This document shows, piece after piece, positions 47,558 to 55,659 of a stretch of 64,000 bases of DNA. Source of the stretch: an uncultured Poribacteria bacterium (GTDB lineage: Bacteria; Poribacteria; WGA-4E; WGA-3G). Each line of letters starts with the position of its first letter. The first letter of the stretch is position 1. A program made the position numbers and the translations under genes. The DNA lies in the NCBI GenBank assembly GCA_951813545.1, contig OX638352.1:2744835-2808834 (forward strand), in the 5' to 3' direction. The notes beneath the pieces are model-generated. The model was not told the origin of the DNA. It saw nothing but the letters and a program-made list of their open reading frames with translations, and searched no databases.

Positions 47558-48703
47558 CTAATCCCCTGCTGCAACATCTGCCGAGGTCACTTGCGCCGCA
47601 CGAATAGCCTCGCACAGATAAGTGATTCCTTCAGGAATGTCATCCACGTGGCAGTAAGCATACGCGAGTCGAATCGCTTTCACTGGCGCATTCGCGTAAT
47701 GGAAAGCACTTCCGTTGCTATAGCCAACCCCTTTCGCTGAGGCGAGTTCCTGTAACTTGTTGAGATCCGTGGTTTCGGGCAAATCTATCCAGAGGAAAAG
47801 CCCACCGCGGGGTCGCGTCCACGTGCAGAGGTCACTGACGTGATTGTCAAGCGTTTCTACCACCGCGCGGCATTTCGCACCAACAGCAGCATTCGTTTTC
47901 ACAAGATGCGATTCAAGATGCTCCATGAAGAATTCTGCAACGATCGCACTCGCGAGGGCACTCGTTCCGCCATCCCAGCGGTTCTGATGGATTTGTCCGT
48001 AATAGGGCTGTCTCGCGACAAAATAACCCTGACGAACACCTGCCCCTAAGATTTTGGAGAAAGTCGCAATGAAAATCACCCGATTTGAAGTATCTAACTT
48101 GAAAAGTGAAGCGGGGGTCGGGGTTGATGTAAAGTCAATGTCACCGTAGCAATCGTCTTCAACAATGAGTGTATCATATTCTTCTGCTAAGGCTAACATC
48201 CGATGTCGGCGCTCAAGCGAGAGAATTGCCCCTGTTGGGTTCTGATGGTTCGATGTCGTATAGATCAACGACGGTCGGATATTTTGCTGCTTGAGTTCCT
48301 TGAGTTTCGCTTCCAGCGCGTCCATATCCATGCCATCAATATAGTCCATCGGCACGCCAACGATGTTCGCTTTGAAATGGCGCATGATACCGAGTGTTCC
48401 ACTATACGTGTATTCCTCTGTCAGTACCGTATCGCCGGGGTTGATAAGCGTCCCCAAGACCAATTCTAATGCCTGCATGGAACCTGAGGTAATTGAAATA
48501 TTATCTATCGGCAGCGGGACACCCTCACGTCGTTCAAACCGCATTGATGCCAGTTCGCGCAAACCCTCATAACCGGATTCACCCGGGTAGTTAACCAGAT
48601 CGCCGCCCAACTTACGGAGTGCCTTTTCACTTGCTGCAATTAAACCCTCTGTCGGAAATGTATACGGATCCGGACGCCCACCTGTAAAACCGAAATCTTT
48701 CAT
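47558..48703 (-). CDS. PLP-dependent aminotransferase (class I/II, 2-aminoadipate/MocR-like)
   Basis: The 381-residue fold-type-I enzyme has SGSMQALELVLGTLINPGD, TTSNHQNPTGAILSLERR (binding the PLP ring and substrate carboxylate), LIVEDDCYGDIDF and FIATFSKILGAGVRQGY with the PLP lysine in SK. No GntR DNA-binding part is attached, so it is a catalytic enzyme of the LysN/2-aminoadipate group by similarity. The actual amino-acid substrate is unknown. It begins GFTGGRPDPYTFPTE, as is usual in that group. Confidence 0.88.
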   Translation of the reverse strand: MKDFGFTGGRPDPYTFPTEGLIAASEKALRKLGGDLVNYPGESGYEGLRELASMRFERREGVPLPIDNISITSGSMQALELVLGTLINPGDTVLTEEYTYSGTLGIMRHFKANIVGVPMDYIDGMDMDALEAKLKELKQQNIRPSLIYTTSNHQNPTGAILSLERRHRMLALAEEYDTLIVEDDCYGDIDFTSTPTPASLFKLDTSNRVIFIATFSKILGAGVRQGYFVARQPYYGQIHQNRWDGGTSALASAIVAEFFMEHLESHLVKTNAAVGAKCRAVVETLDNHVSDLCTWTRPRGGLFLWIDLPETTDLNKLQELASAKGVGYSNGSAFHYANAPVKAIRLAYAYCHVDDIPEGITYLCEAIRAAQVTSADVAAGD

Positions 48704-48744
48704 AATATACTCCTCCTTCTACGCAAATTCCACATGAATAAAAA

Positions 48745-48773
48745 ATTATATCAGACTTCCTGAAAAAAAACAA
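48745..48773 (-). promoter_or_regulatory. Possible sigma-70 promoter of the aminotransferase gene
   Basis: Minus-strand TTGTTT (48768-48773), 17-base spacer, TATAAT (48745-48750), 42 bases before the start codon. Confidence 0.45.
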
Positions 48774-49253
48774 CACCGAAAAACCGCACCTACCATCATA
48801 GAAAACACACAGAATCAAAGGTTATACCATATCTAATTGAATAACTTTCATATCTATACGCATCGTGATAGTTAACATATAGTATATATATGATTCACAT
48901 TTTAGTCTTATTTAACTCTCAAAGTTGCTAACGCCTTCGACTTCTATCACCTTGACGGACGGAATTACCCCTCGAATTCACCACAGAAATTTGACCATTA
49001 TGAAATTTTTCAAAATCACTTCTCAGCCCTTTGGCAGCTTGGGATTTCAGTCAATTTCGAGAGACTCGAAAATTCTGTTATTTTCTGTGGTGCTGATGTT
49101 TTGTTGTTTTTTCACCACGCGGATCAAACGTTTTCGTTGTTGTGTAAGAAACATCCTAAATCTTCCTTGTCAGGAAACTGCTAAGGACTACCTATTATGA
49201 AAACCATACAAATAGAAATGGTATTAGATACTCTGCTAAGGAACCCTTGTCAT
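48774..49253. other. Gene-free region with a long inverted repeat
   Basis: CACCACAGAAA (48979-48989) and TTTCTGTGGTG (49082-49092) are exact reverse complements 114 bases apart end to end, with an inner hairpin AATTTCGAG/CTCGAAAATT near 49053-49073. No supported gene; a 91-codon frame across it has no family resemblance or ribosome site. Confidence 0.5.
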
Positions 49254-49283
49254 TTGACATCTGTTCCTACATTGTGCTATACT
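49254..49283 (+). promoter_or_regulatory. Predicted sigma-70 promoter of rimI
   Basis: TTGACA (49254-49259), 18-base spacer, TATACT (49278-49283). Confidence 0.65.
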
Positions 49284-49344
49284 TTCGCTATCTTTTTAGA
49301 AGTGAAATAAACTGTGATACTCTTCAATCTTCCTACATCGATCT

Positions 49345-49818
49345 ATGCAAATGGCGACCCAAAACCTCACGTTTGAACCCATGTGTTTGCGCGACTTGCA
49401 GAAAGTACTGGAAATCGAAAATGAATGCTTTGATGATCCGTGGAGCGAAACCTACTTCACATTGTCCCTGAGGCGACCGAGGTCGTACGAGCATTTTTAC
49501 GTCGCACGGCGCGAGCGCGTCGTCATAGGCTATATTGTGTTCACTGTCCTCTATGAAGAAGCGCAGATTCTGAACCTCGCGGTCCCGGCTGCCTATCGGC
49601 GGCAAGGTATCGGTAGATATCTGCTCGCCTCTGCCTTAGAGATGATACAGGCATGTGATGGACACGAGGTTTTCTTGGAAGTCGCTGTTAGCAATCTGCC
49701 AGCACAATATCTCTACCGCCAGTTCGGGTTCCGCATCTGTGGTGTCCGAAAGAACTATTACGGGCGTTATAAAGACGCTTACGTTTTCCGAAAAGGAGCA
49801 GAAACCGATGCTACTTAA
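49345..49818 (+). CDS. rimI: Ribosomal-protein-alanine N-acetyltransferase RimI
   Basis: The 157-residue GNAT enzyme has the RimI start DLQKVLEIENECFDDPWSE, the acetyl-CoA pocket LAVPAAYRRQGIGRYLL (R/Q-x-x-G-x-G/A) and EVAVSNLPAQYLYRQFGF, followed by RKNYYGRYKDAYVF. It acetylates the N-terminal alanine of S18 in the cytoplasm. An alternative ATG lies two codons downstream. Neither has a strong ribosome site. Its 3' end overlaps the next gene by 11 bases. Confidence 0.9.
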   Translation: MQMATQNLTFEPMCLRDLQKVLEIENECFDDPWSETYFTLSLRRPRSYEHFYVARRERVVIGYIVFTVLYEEAQILNLAVPAAYRRQGIGRYLLASALEMIQACDGHEVFLEVAVSNLPAQYLYRQFGFRICGVRKNYYGRYKDAYVFRKGAETDAT

Positions 49819-50587
49819 CCTACTAAGCCATACCTTTTCAGCAACTGAAACGCTATCGCTCTCAACCCGCCGACAGGAAGCGCGTACCGTCGGCAGAAAC
49901 GGTTGGCGCGTCATTGAAGAAGAAGTGAATTGGAACATCTCTGAAACTGCCATCGTTGTTGTGGATATGTGGAACGAACACTGGTCGTGGGGCGCGACGG
50001 AACGCGTGAATGTGATGGCACCTCGGATGAATATCGTGCTGGACCGGGCGAGACAAAGCGGTGTACAGATTATCCATGCCCCGTCCGACACAATGGATTT
50101 CTACGAGGCACACCCAGCACGCCGTTCAGTGCTGGAACTGCCACACGCCGATACACCCGCTGAACGCGAGCTGCCCGACCCACCTTTACCGGTTGATGCC
50201 TCCGATGGCGGCTCAGACACCGGCGAAACCGATGGCTACAAGGCGTGGCACCGTCAGCATCCAGCCATTGAAATCTCCGATACAGATGCCATCAGTGATA
50301 ACGGGCAGGAGGTTTACAACCTATTGGACCACAAAGGTATCAAGAACATCATCTTCATGGGCGTTCACACGAATATGTGCGTTCTGGGGCGTTCTTTCGC
50401 GATTAAACAGATGGTGCGCTGGGGTATCAATGCTGTGCTCGCACGTGATCTCACGGATGCGATGTACAATCCATTCAAACCGCCTTATGTGAGTCATGAA
50501 GAGGGGACACAGTTAATCATTGAATACATTGAGAAATTCTGGTGTCCGACAATCCTGAGTGGCGATTTGACGACCCCCAAGGTGTGA
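49808..50587 (+). CDS. Cysteine hydrolase of the isochorismatase/nicotinamidase family
   Basis: The 259-residue product has the Asp of the triad in AIVVVDMWNEHW and the nucleophilic Cys in IIFMGVHTNMCVLGRSF, both family marks; the region between them is longer than in simple nicotinamidases. The reaction is probably hydrolysis of an amide or carbamate, substrate unknown. The ATG at 49808 has GGAG 9 bases upstream, inside the end of rimI, so the two are translationally linked. Confidence 0.82.
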   Translation: MLLNLLSHTFSATETLSLSTRRQEARTVGRNGWRVIEEEVNWNISETAIVVVDMWNEHWSWGATERVNVMAPRMNIVLDRARQSGVQIIHAPSDTMDFYEAHPARRSVLELPHADTPAERELPDPPLPVDASDGGSDTGETDGYKAWHRQHPAIEISDTDAISDNGQEVYNLLDHKGIKNIIFMGVHTNMCVLGRSFAIKQMVRWGINAVLARDLTDAMYNPFKPPYVSHEEGTQLIIEYIEKFWCPTILSGDLTTPKV

Positions 50588-50661
50588 AGTAGTTGTCAGT
50601 TATCGGTTTTCAGTTACCAGTAGATGCGGTTTTCAACCGCACCTACCAACAACCGTACAAC

Positions 50662-50698
50662 AAAAAGCCCGCGATAACGAAGTACCACGGGCTTTTTT
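50662..50698. terminator. Bidirectional rho-independent terminator
   Basis: AAAAAGCCCG (50662-50671) pairs with CGGGCTTTTT (50688-50697). It lies between the convergent hydrolase and malectin-like genes and serves both. Confidence 0.88.
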
Positions 50699-50714
50699 AG
50701 ATTCAGAGCATGTC

Positions 50715-51362
50715 TTATTGCCGGTTGTCCTTCAGTGCGCCCCACGTTGTCGTGAGTTTCGCCTTTGGATCTACAGCAGTGCTTACTGCAGGCACAACCT
50801 CTAAGGCACTGAACATTGCATTCAGATCCCCTGCGCCGGTCTCTGCATTTCCAGCAAAGTCGAAATCAAGGGTGCCATCGCTCACTTGAATCCCTGGATA
50901 GGTTTTGATGTCGATCTCATGCCTACCCGGTGTAACGTAGAGCGGTTCAACGTTTTCCTCTTCGATGAAGATGTCGAAACCACGGTTGTTTGGCGACCAG
51001 TGTTCGCCGACGAGATAGGTTACGTCAAATACGCCGTCGCCGGTTTTAAACTGATACTTAACAGTGGCAGGAAACTGTGCCCAGCTGACAGCGTAAAAAA
51101 GGTCCACGTCGTAGCCAGCGGCTTCAGCCTGTGCTTGTGCATCCGCCGTCAACTCTTTTACCTCAGCAGTACGAGGTGCCAGTTCTATCCATCCACCCCA
51201 TGATTGGTTTTCCTGCTGTGCGCCGTTCCAGACGCGTCCTTTTGAGTCGGTGAAGTCATCTGTCTTGCCACCCCACACTCGGAATTCCTCTGCTGGTAGC
51301 AGCGTCGGTAGTGCGAACATAGCCAGGAAAAACACTATTGTTAGCGTACTAAATAGTCTCAT
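50715..51362 (-). CDS. Secreted malectin-like protein with TTWG tail, copy 2
   Basis: The 215-residue product has a signal peptide (LFSTLTIVFFLAMFALPTLL) and a malectin-like beta-sandwich: VWGGKTDDFTDSKGRVW, VTYLVGEHWSPNNRGFDIFI, EPLYVTPGRHEIDIKTY and VSDGTLDFDFAG, then DLNAMFSALEVV. Malectin domains bind carbohydrates. It ends KAKLTTTWGALKDNRQ. The ATG at 51362 has GGAGG 8 bases upstream. It is about half identical to the neighbour at 51381, from which it is separated by 18 bases: a tandem duplication in one operon. Confidence 0.75.
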   Translation of the reverse strand: MRLFSTLTIVFFLAMFALPTLLPAEEFRVWGGKTDDFTDSKGRVWNGAQQENQSWGGWIELAPRTAEVKELTADAQAQAEAAGYDVDLFYAVSWAQFPATVKYQFKTGDGVFDVTYLVGEHWSPNNRGFDIFIEEENVEPLYVTPGRHEIDIKTYPGIQVSDGTLDFDFAGNAETGAGDLNAMFSALEVVPAVSTAVDPKAKLTTTWGALKDNRQ

Positions 51363-51380
51363 CAAAGTTGCCTCCATTTA

Positions 51381-52031
51381 TTAGTTATTCCGTTCACTTT
51401 TCAGCAGACCCCATGTCGTTGCGAGTTTCTGCTTCGGGTCAACGGCTAATGCGGGAATCACTTCTATCCCACTAAACATTGCATTGAGATCGCCCTTTCC
51501 AGTTTTCTGATTGCCAGCAAACTCAAGGCTCATCACTTTATCTTTAACCTCAATGCCTTCGTATCGTTTGATATCTATCTCGTCCTTGCCGGGGGTAACA
51601 TAAAGTGGTTCAACAACCTCGTCTTCAATGATAATATCGTAACCGCGGTTGTTCGGAGACCAGTGTTCGCCCACCAGATAGGTAACATTAAAAGTACCCT
51701 TACCGGTATTCAGATCGACCTTGACGACATCAGGAAACGATGCCCAACTAACAGCATAGAAGAGCTCCTCATCGTATCCTTCTTTCTTCGCCAGTTTTTT
51801 GGCATCGTTTGTGAGATTGCGAACTTCTGCTGTGCGCGGTAGCAATTCAATCCATCCACCCCACGCTTCTTTTTCATTCTGCCCGCCGTGCCAGATACGG
51901 CCGTCGGAATCTTTAAAATCCTCCACTTTGCCACCCCATACCCGAATTTCTTCGGCAGTGCTTGCATCGTGGATGATCGTTACTGTAACAAATACAGCAA
52001 GCAAAATTACGAAAAATATACTCAGTCGCAT
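51381..52031 (-). CDS. Secreted malectin-like protein with TTWG tail, copy 1
   Basis: The 216-residue product parallels its neighbour: signal peptide (LSIFFVILLAVFVTVTII), VWGGKVEDFKDSDGRIWHGG, NVTYLVGEHWSPNNRGYDII, PLYVTPGKDEIDIKRYEGI and DLNAMFSGIEVIPALAVDP, ending KQKLATTWGLLKSERNN. It has a good AAGGAGG before ATG 52031. The two copies diverge most in the loops between beta-strands, where sugar specificity would be set. Location is probably periplasmic or surface-exposed. Confidence 0.75.
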   Translation of the reverse strand: MRLSIFFVILLAVFVTVTIIHDASTAEEIRVWGGKVEDFKDSDGRIWHGGQNEKEAWGGWIELLPRTAEVRNLTNDAKKLAKKEGYDEELFYAVSWASFPDVVKVDLNTGKGTFNVTYLVGEHWSPNNRGYDIIIEDEVVEPLYVTPGKDEIDIKRYEGIEVKDKVMSLEFAGNQKTGKGDLNAMFSGIEVIPALAVDPKQKLATTWGLLKSERNN

Positions 52032-52071
52032 ACTTTTCCTCCTTATTGCGACAAAAAATGTGAACGTATTA

Positions 52072-52101
52072 AAGATAGCACATTCGCGGAACAGTTTTCA
52101 A
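52072..52101 (-). promoter_or_regulatory. Possible sigma-70 promoter of the malectin-like pair
   Basis: Minus-strand TTGAAA (52096-52101), 18-base spacer, TATCTT (52072-52077). Confidence 0.45.
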
Positions 52102-52117
52102 GTATTTTTTCTTCACA

Positions 52118-53725
52118 TCATTCGGCGCGCTCAGTCACAACGAGTCTCTGATTCGACTTTACATCGGTCAACGTTTGTACAATGCCGCTTGGCCACTGGA
52201 TAACAATTTGGTCCACCACTTTGTGGTGGGCAAGCCCAAATTCAACATCAAGACTGTTCTGAGAGAGATAACTGTCCCCCGCTGTTACTTGTTGGACCTG
52301 ATGAAGATCGCCTGCGCTCACTTTCACGAGTGCACCAATACCATCCCGGTTACTCACCGTACCAACTGTGCGAATTTGCAGCCACTGCTGTCGGTTGCCG
52401 CCATCGTTTCGGAGCAACATCGGTTTCGCGCCGCTGTTGACGACAAAGATGTCCAAATCACCATCGGCATCGTAATCTCCGACCGCTACGCCTCTGCCAA
52501 CGCCGTACGAACGGAAGTTCCGTAGTCCTGCGGTTTCAGAAATATTAGCGAAGGTGCCGTCGCCATTGTTTTCAAGAAGGACATCGGGTTGCCCGTGTGC
52601 TTCCCACGAAGCCGGGTCAATGTGACCGGACGCGAAAAAGAGATCTAAATCACCATCGTTGTCTGCGTCAAACAGTGCGGTGCCCCAACATGTTTTGCCG
52701 AGTCCGGACTCAAAAATACCACTTTGTGCCGAAACATCAGTAAAGGTCCCGTCGCCGTTATTTCTATAAAGAACGTTGTTTTCATCCAACCAATTTGTAA
52801 CAAAGAGATCTAAATCGCCGTCGGTATCGTAATCGCCCCAAGCAACACCCATACCACTTCGGATGTCGCCGGTGTGACTCCTTGCGTCCGGACGGTTTGT
52901 ATTTGTGAACGTTAGTTCTCCGTCGTTGCGATAGAGGATATTCTGGTCAGTATCATTGGCGAGATAGAGATCCAGATCGCCATCAGTATCGTAATCTGCT
53001 GCAGCGACTCCGAGTGTCAAATGAAACCCACCATTCACTTTGGCAGCATTTGTGATATCGATGAACCCGCCGTCTCCTTTGTTCAAGTAGAGCACATTTG
53101 CCTGTCCGAAGAAATCGTAAGGGAAAAAGGTTTCATCACCCTGTGGCACTTTGGTGTATTCAATATAGTTGCCGACGTAAAGATCAAGATAGCCGTCGGT
53201 ATCGTAATCGCCCCATGCAATACCGGCACCGAAGCCGTTGTGAGCAATGCCTCCGGCACCGGATGAGAAACGTTTGAAAGTGCCGTCCCCATTATTCCGA
53301 TAAAACAGATTCGCCTTATAGTTCGTGACATAAAGGTCGGCATCACCGTCGTTATCGTAATCTGCGAAGGCACATCCCATACCCCAACCGGTATCGCCAA
53401 CCCCAACGGCATCGGTCACGTCGGTGAAGGTCCCATCACCGTTGTTTCGATAGAGAGTGTTTTTCGGTAGAACCGCGTCCGCTGCAGGTCGTACGAGCGC
53501 ACCGTTAACAATATAGAGATCTAACCTACCATCATTGTCGTAGTCGCACCACGCTGCACCTGAACCAACGAGTGCGGGTAGCACACGCAAGTCAATACCA
53601 CCGGCATGCTCAAAATAGATACCTGCCTGTTCAGTGACATCAACAAATTGGATATCGGATGCGTAATTACTCACGGTAAACGCGAGGCTCAAGATTACAA
53701 TGGCTTTTTGTAACCTATTGTGCAT
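52118..53725 (-). CDS. FG-GAP/VCBS repeat protein with ASPIC/UnbV domain
   Basis: The 535-residue product has a signal peptide (AIVILSLAFTVSNYA), then about eight repeats of the form A-W/F-x-D-Y-D-N/T-D-G-D-x-D-L-Y/F-V-x-N, whose Asp-rich loops bind calcium (for example CDYDNDGRLDLYIVN). They fold as a beta-propeller, as in integrin alpha chains. The C-terminus (GIGALVKVSAGDLHQVQQV, VVDQIVIQWPSGIVQTL) is the ASPIC/UnbV domain. Such CRTAC1-like proteins are common in marine and sponge-associated bacteria and may aid attachment; the ligand is unknown. Confidence 0.88.
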   Translation of the reverse strand: MHNRLQKAIVILSLAFTVSNYASDIQFVDVTEQAGIYFEHAGGIDLRVLPALVGSGAAWCDYDNDGRLDLYIVNGALVRPAADAVLPKNTLYRNNGDGTFTDVTDAVGVGDTGWGMGCAFADYDNDGDADLYVTNYKANLFYRNNGDGTFKRFSSGAGGIAHNGFGAGIAWGDYDTDGYLDLYVGNYIEYTKVPQGDETFFPYDFFGQANVLYLNKGDGGFIDITNAAKVNGGFHLTLGVAAADYDTDGDLDLYLANDTDQNILYRNDGELTFTNTNRPDARSHTGDIRSGMGVAWGDYDTDGDLDLFVTNWLDENNVLYRNNGDGTFTDVSAQSGIFESGLGKTCWGTALFDADNDGDLDLFFASGHIDPASWEAHGQPDVLLENNGDGTFANISETAGLRNFRSYGVGRGVAVGDYDADGDLDIFVVNSGAKPMLLRNDGGNRQQWLQIRTVGTVSNRDGIGALVKVSAGDLHQVQQVTAGDSYLSQNSLDVEFGLAHHKVVDQIVIQWPSGIVQTLTDVKSNQRLVVTERAE

Positions 53726-54332
53726 TTAAACTCCTCTCTTAGTGACTCAGTTGGCGTTCTATTCTGAATATTATACACAAAACCGTAAATCAGGTGTGCC
53801 TTAATTTCGGAGCCATTCGGTTTTCCATTCTTTGATTCGATTTTATCCCAGGTCCAGTAGGTGCGATTTTCCTAACCGCGCCATAGGTTTCAATTTAAGA
53901 AAAATTGTATATAACCTCGTAGGTTGGGTTGAATGGATTCCATCAAATCCCCGAAAAGTCAGAGAAAATGAAGTCCCTCCATACACACTATATCAAACAG
54001 AGACCGAGTGAGACCCAAAGCTTTTATTGCGAAGTTTCCCGGATTCAAGGGGTCTGAAGTTGGGTTTCGCTGTGTTTTTGAGTGGATATGGCGACGGGTC
54101 GGATTTCACACGTATTTGGAACACTTCCATCTCCCTTTACTGTTTGTTCTGCTCTACCCAACCTACGGGACTGTGGAAATCCGCAGAAACATTCTCGCCA
54201 GCAGTGGGTGAGGTAGTTTGGATATTCGGATGTGGTTAGGAAACCGGGTTCCGCTTACGGCGGTGAGAGTCAGGAATCGGAGTTCCCTCCTACAGAAGAG
54301 CTGAATGGTTCTGGTGGATAGGGAGATTTTAG
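53726..54332. other. Gene-free region with degenerate repeats
   Basis: No supported gene. It contains one GGTAGGTGCG-like palindrome (about 53855-53885), a degenerate GTTAGGAAACCG palindrome near 54235-54255 and one GTCAGGAATCGGAGTTCCC TCCTAC repeat of the RAYT 1 family near 54270-54293. rpmH is not found here. Confidence 0.55.
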
Positions 54333-54361
54333 TTGCAATTACACTGAAAATGTGTTAAAAT
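54333..54361 (+). promoter_or_regulatory. Predicted sigma-70 promoter of the HNH-rnpA operon
   Basis: TTGCAA (54333-54338), 17-base spacer, TAAAAT (54356-54361); a ribosome site GGAGG follows at 54367-54371. Confidence 0.55.
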
Positions 54362-54419
54362 ACATAGGAGGTAATGTGGTTAAAGCCAGTTGTTTAGGTT
54401 AGAGGACTTGCAAGTGGAA

Positions 54420-54926
54420 ATGTCTGTCTTAGTACTCAATGCCAGTTACGAAGCGATCAACGTTTGCAACCTCCGGCGTGCCATGAAAATGGTTTTCAAA
54501 GGCACTGCACAGACTGAAGAAGTTTCTGATGTTGAGATTCATTCGCCAAGTGCTGCAGTGAAAGTGCCACACGTAATTCGGTTAGTAAACTACGTCCACG
54601 TTCCGCGCAGTGTTGTCAAATTTTCACGCAGGAATGTCCTCGTCCGCGACCAGTATACCTGTCAATACTGCCACAGGGAATTTCCAACAGCACATCTCAC
54701 GATCGACCATGTGATACCAATCTCTCGCGGTGGGGAGACAACATGGGAAAACGTTGTGACAGCGTGTAAAAAATGTAATAACAAAAAGGGCAATAAGATG
54801 CTTTACGAAGCCCGGCTAAAACTGGAGCGTCAGCCCAAAACACCCTCAATTTTAACCTATCTGCAACTCAACCGTCATTTTCGCGGGTGCCATCCATCGT
54901 GGAGAAAATATCTGTATATCAACTAA
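54420..54926 (+). CDS. HNH endonuclease
   Basis: The 168-residue product has an N-terminal part common to this family (VLVLNASYEAINVCNLRRAM) and a HNH site with zinc cysteines: CQYCHREFP, then LTIDHVIPISRGGETTWENVV and CKKCNNKKGN. It may cut DNA or RNA; its target is unknown. It sits 3 bases before rnpA, in the place where rpmH usually lies, and should be co-transcribed with rnpA and yidD. In-frame TTG codons at 54390 and 54408 are alternative starts. Confidence 0.82.
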   Translation: MSVLVLNASYEAINVCNLRRAMKMVFKGTAQTEEVSDVEIHSPSAAVKVPHVIRLVNYVHVPRSVVKFSRRNVLVRDQYTCQYCHREFPTAHLTIDHVIPISRGGETTWENVVTACKKCNNKKGNKMLYEARLKLERQPKTPSILTYLQLNRHFRGCHPSWRKYLYIN

Positions 54927-54929
54927 ATC

Positions 54930-55283
54930 ATGCAAGATCCGAAAAAACTGAAAAAGCGTTGGGAGTTCCAGCGCGCCTATCAGCAGGGCAGTAAGTATTG
55001 GAATCGCTACTTTGTGATATACGTGTTCCACACTCGTTTCAGTAACCTCCGATTGGGAATAACCGTCAGCAAAAAAGTTGGAAAGAGCGTCCGGAGGAAT
55101 CGGGTCAAAAGATTAATTCGTGAATCGTTTCGGCAGTTACGCCCGCGGATAAAAACAGCCTACGATGTTGTAGTTGTCGGCAGAACAGAAGCGCGTCGAC
55201 TGACATGTCAGGAAGCAGAAAACAGATTATTGAGTCTATTTCGGAAAGCATCTATTTTAAATAAGCAAACCCGCGTAGAGTAA
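54930..55283 (+). CDS. rnpA: Ribonuclease P protein component RnpA
   Basis: The 117-residue protein has the RnpA pattern [20 protein letters not shown], the RNR signature [20 protein letters not shown] and the basic surface for pre-tRNA 5' leaders. With the RNase P RNA (not in this window) it removes the tRNA 5' leader. It starts 3 bases after the HNH gene and is followed by yidD and yidC, the conserved order near bacterial origins. Confidence 0.93.
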   Translation: MQDPKKLKKRWEFQRAYQQGSKYWNRYFVIYVFHTRFSNLRLGITVSKKVGKSVRRNRVKRLIRESFRQLRPRIKTAYDVVVVGRTEARRLTCQEAENRLLSLFRKASILNKQTRVE

Positions 55284-55395
55284 GGTAAAACCGAAGCGGT
55301 CAATGAGGAACAGAGACGTGCCACGTTGCAAGCATCACGAAGAAGATAGGGACCAAAGTCGGAACCAGCGAGCGTGTTCTAAGTTAGGCGGAACG

Positions 55396-55599
55396 ATGAT
55401 ACTCATGCAGCCAATCCGCTTTTATCGACGCTTTATTTCACCGCTGTTACCACCTTCTTGTCGGTTCTATCCGAGTTGCTCGCAATATGCACTCCAAGCT
55501 TTAGAACAGTACGGGATACTTAAAGGGTGCTGGTTAACAATTAAACGACTTTCAAAATGCCACCCTTATCATCCGGGCGGCTTCGATCCGCTAAAATAG
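55396..55599 (+). CDS. yidD: Membrane protein insertion efficiency factor YidD
   Basis: The 67-residue protein has the family signature [20 protein letters not shown], then [13 protein letters not shown] and [14 protein letters not shown]. It assists YidC-dependent insertion at the inner face of the membrane. The frame extends upstream, but ATG 55396 is preceded by AGGCGGA and gives the canonical N-terminus; ATG 55405 is also possible. Confidence 0.9.
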   Translation: MILMQPIRFYRRFISPLLPPSCRFYPSCSQYALQALEQYGILKGCWLTIKRLSKCHPYHPGGFDPLK

Positions 55600-55659
55600 C
55601 GGATGCAAACTTTAAAAATCAATTTCTAAGAGACATAAAATAAGGAGCACCTAATTTCG

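Noticed and set aside
48925..49200. 91-codon frame in the gap before rimI
   Set aside because: It crosses an inverted repeat, lacks a ribosome site and resembles no family.
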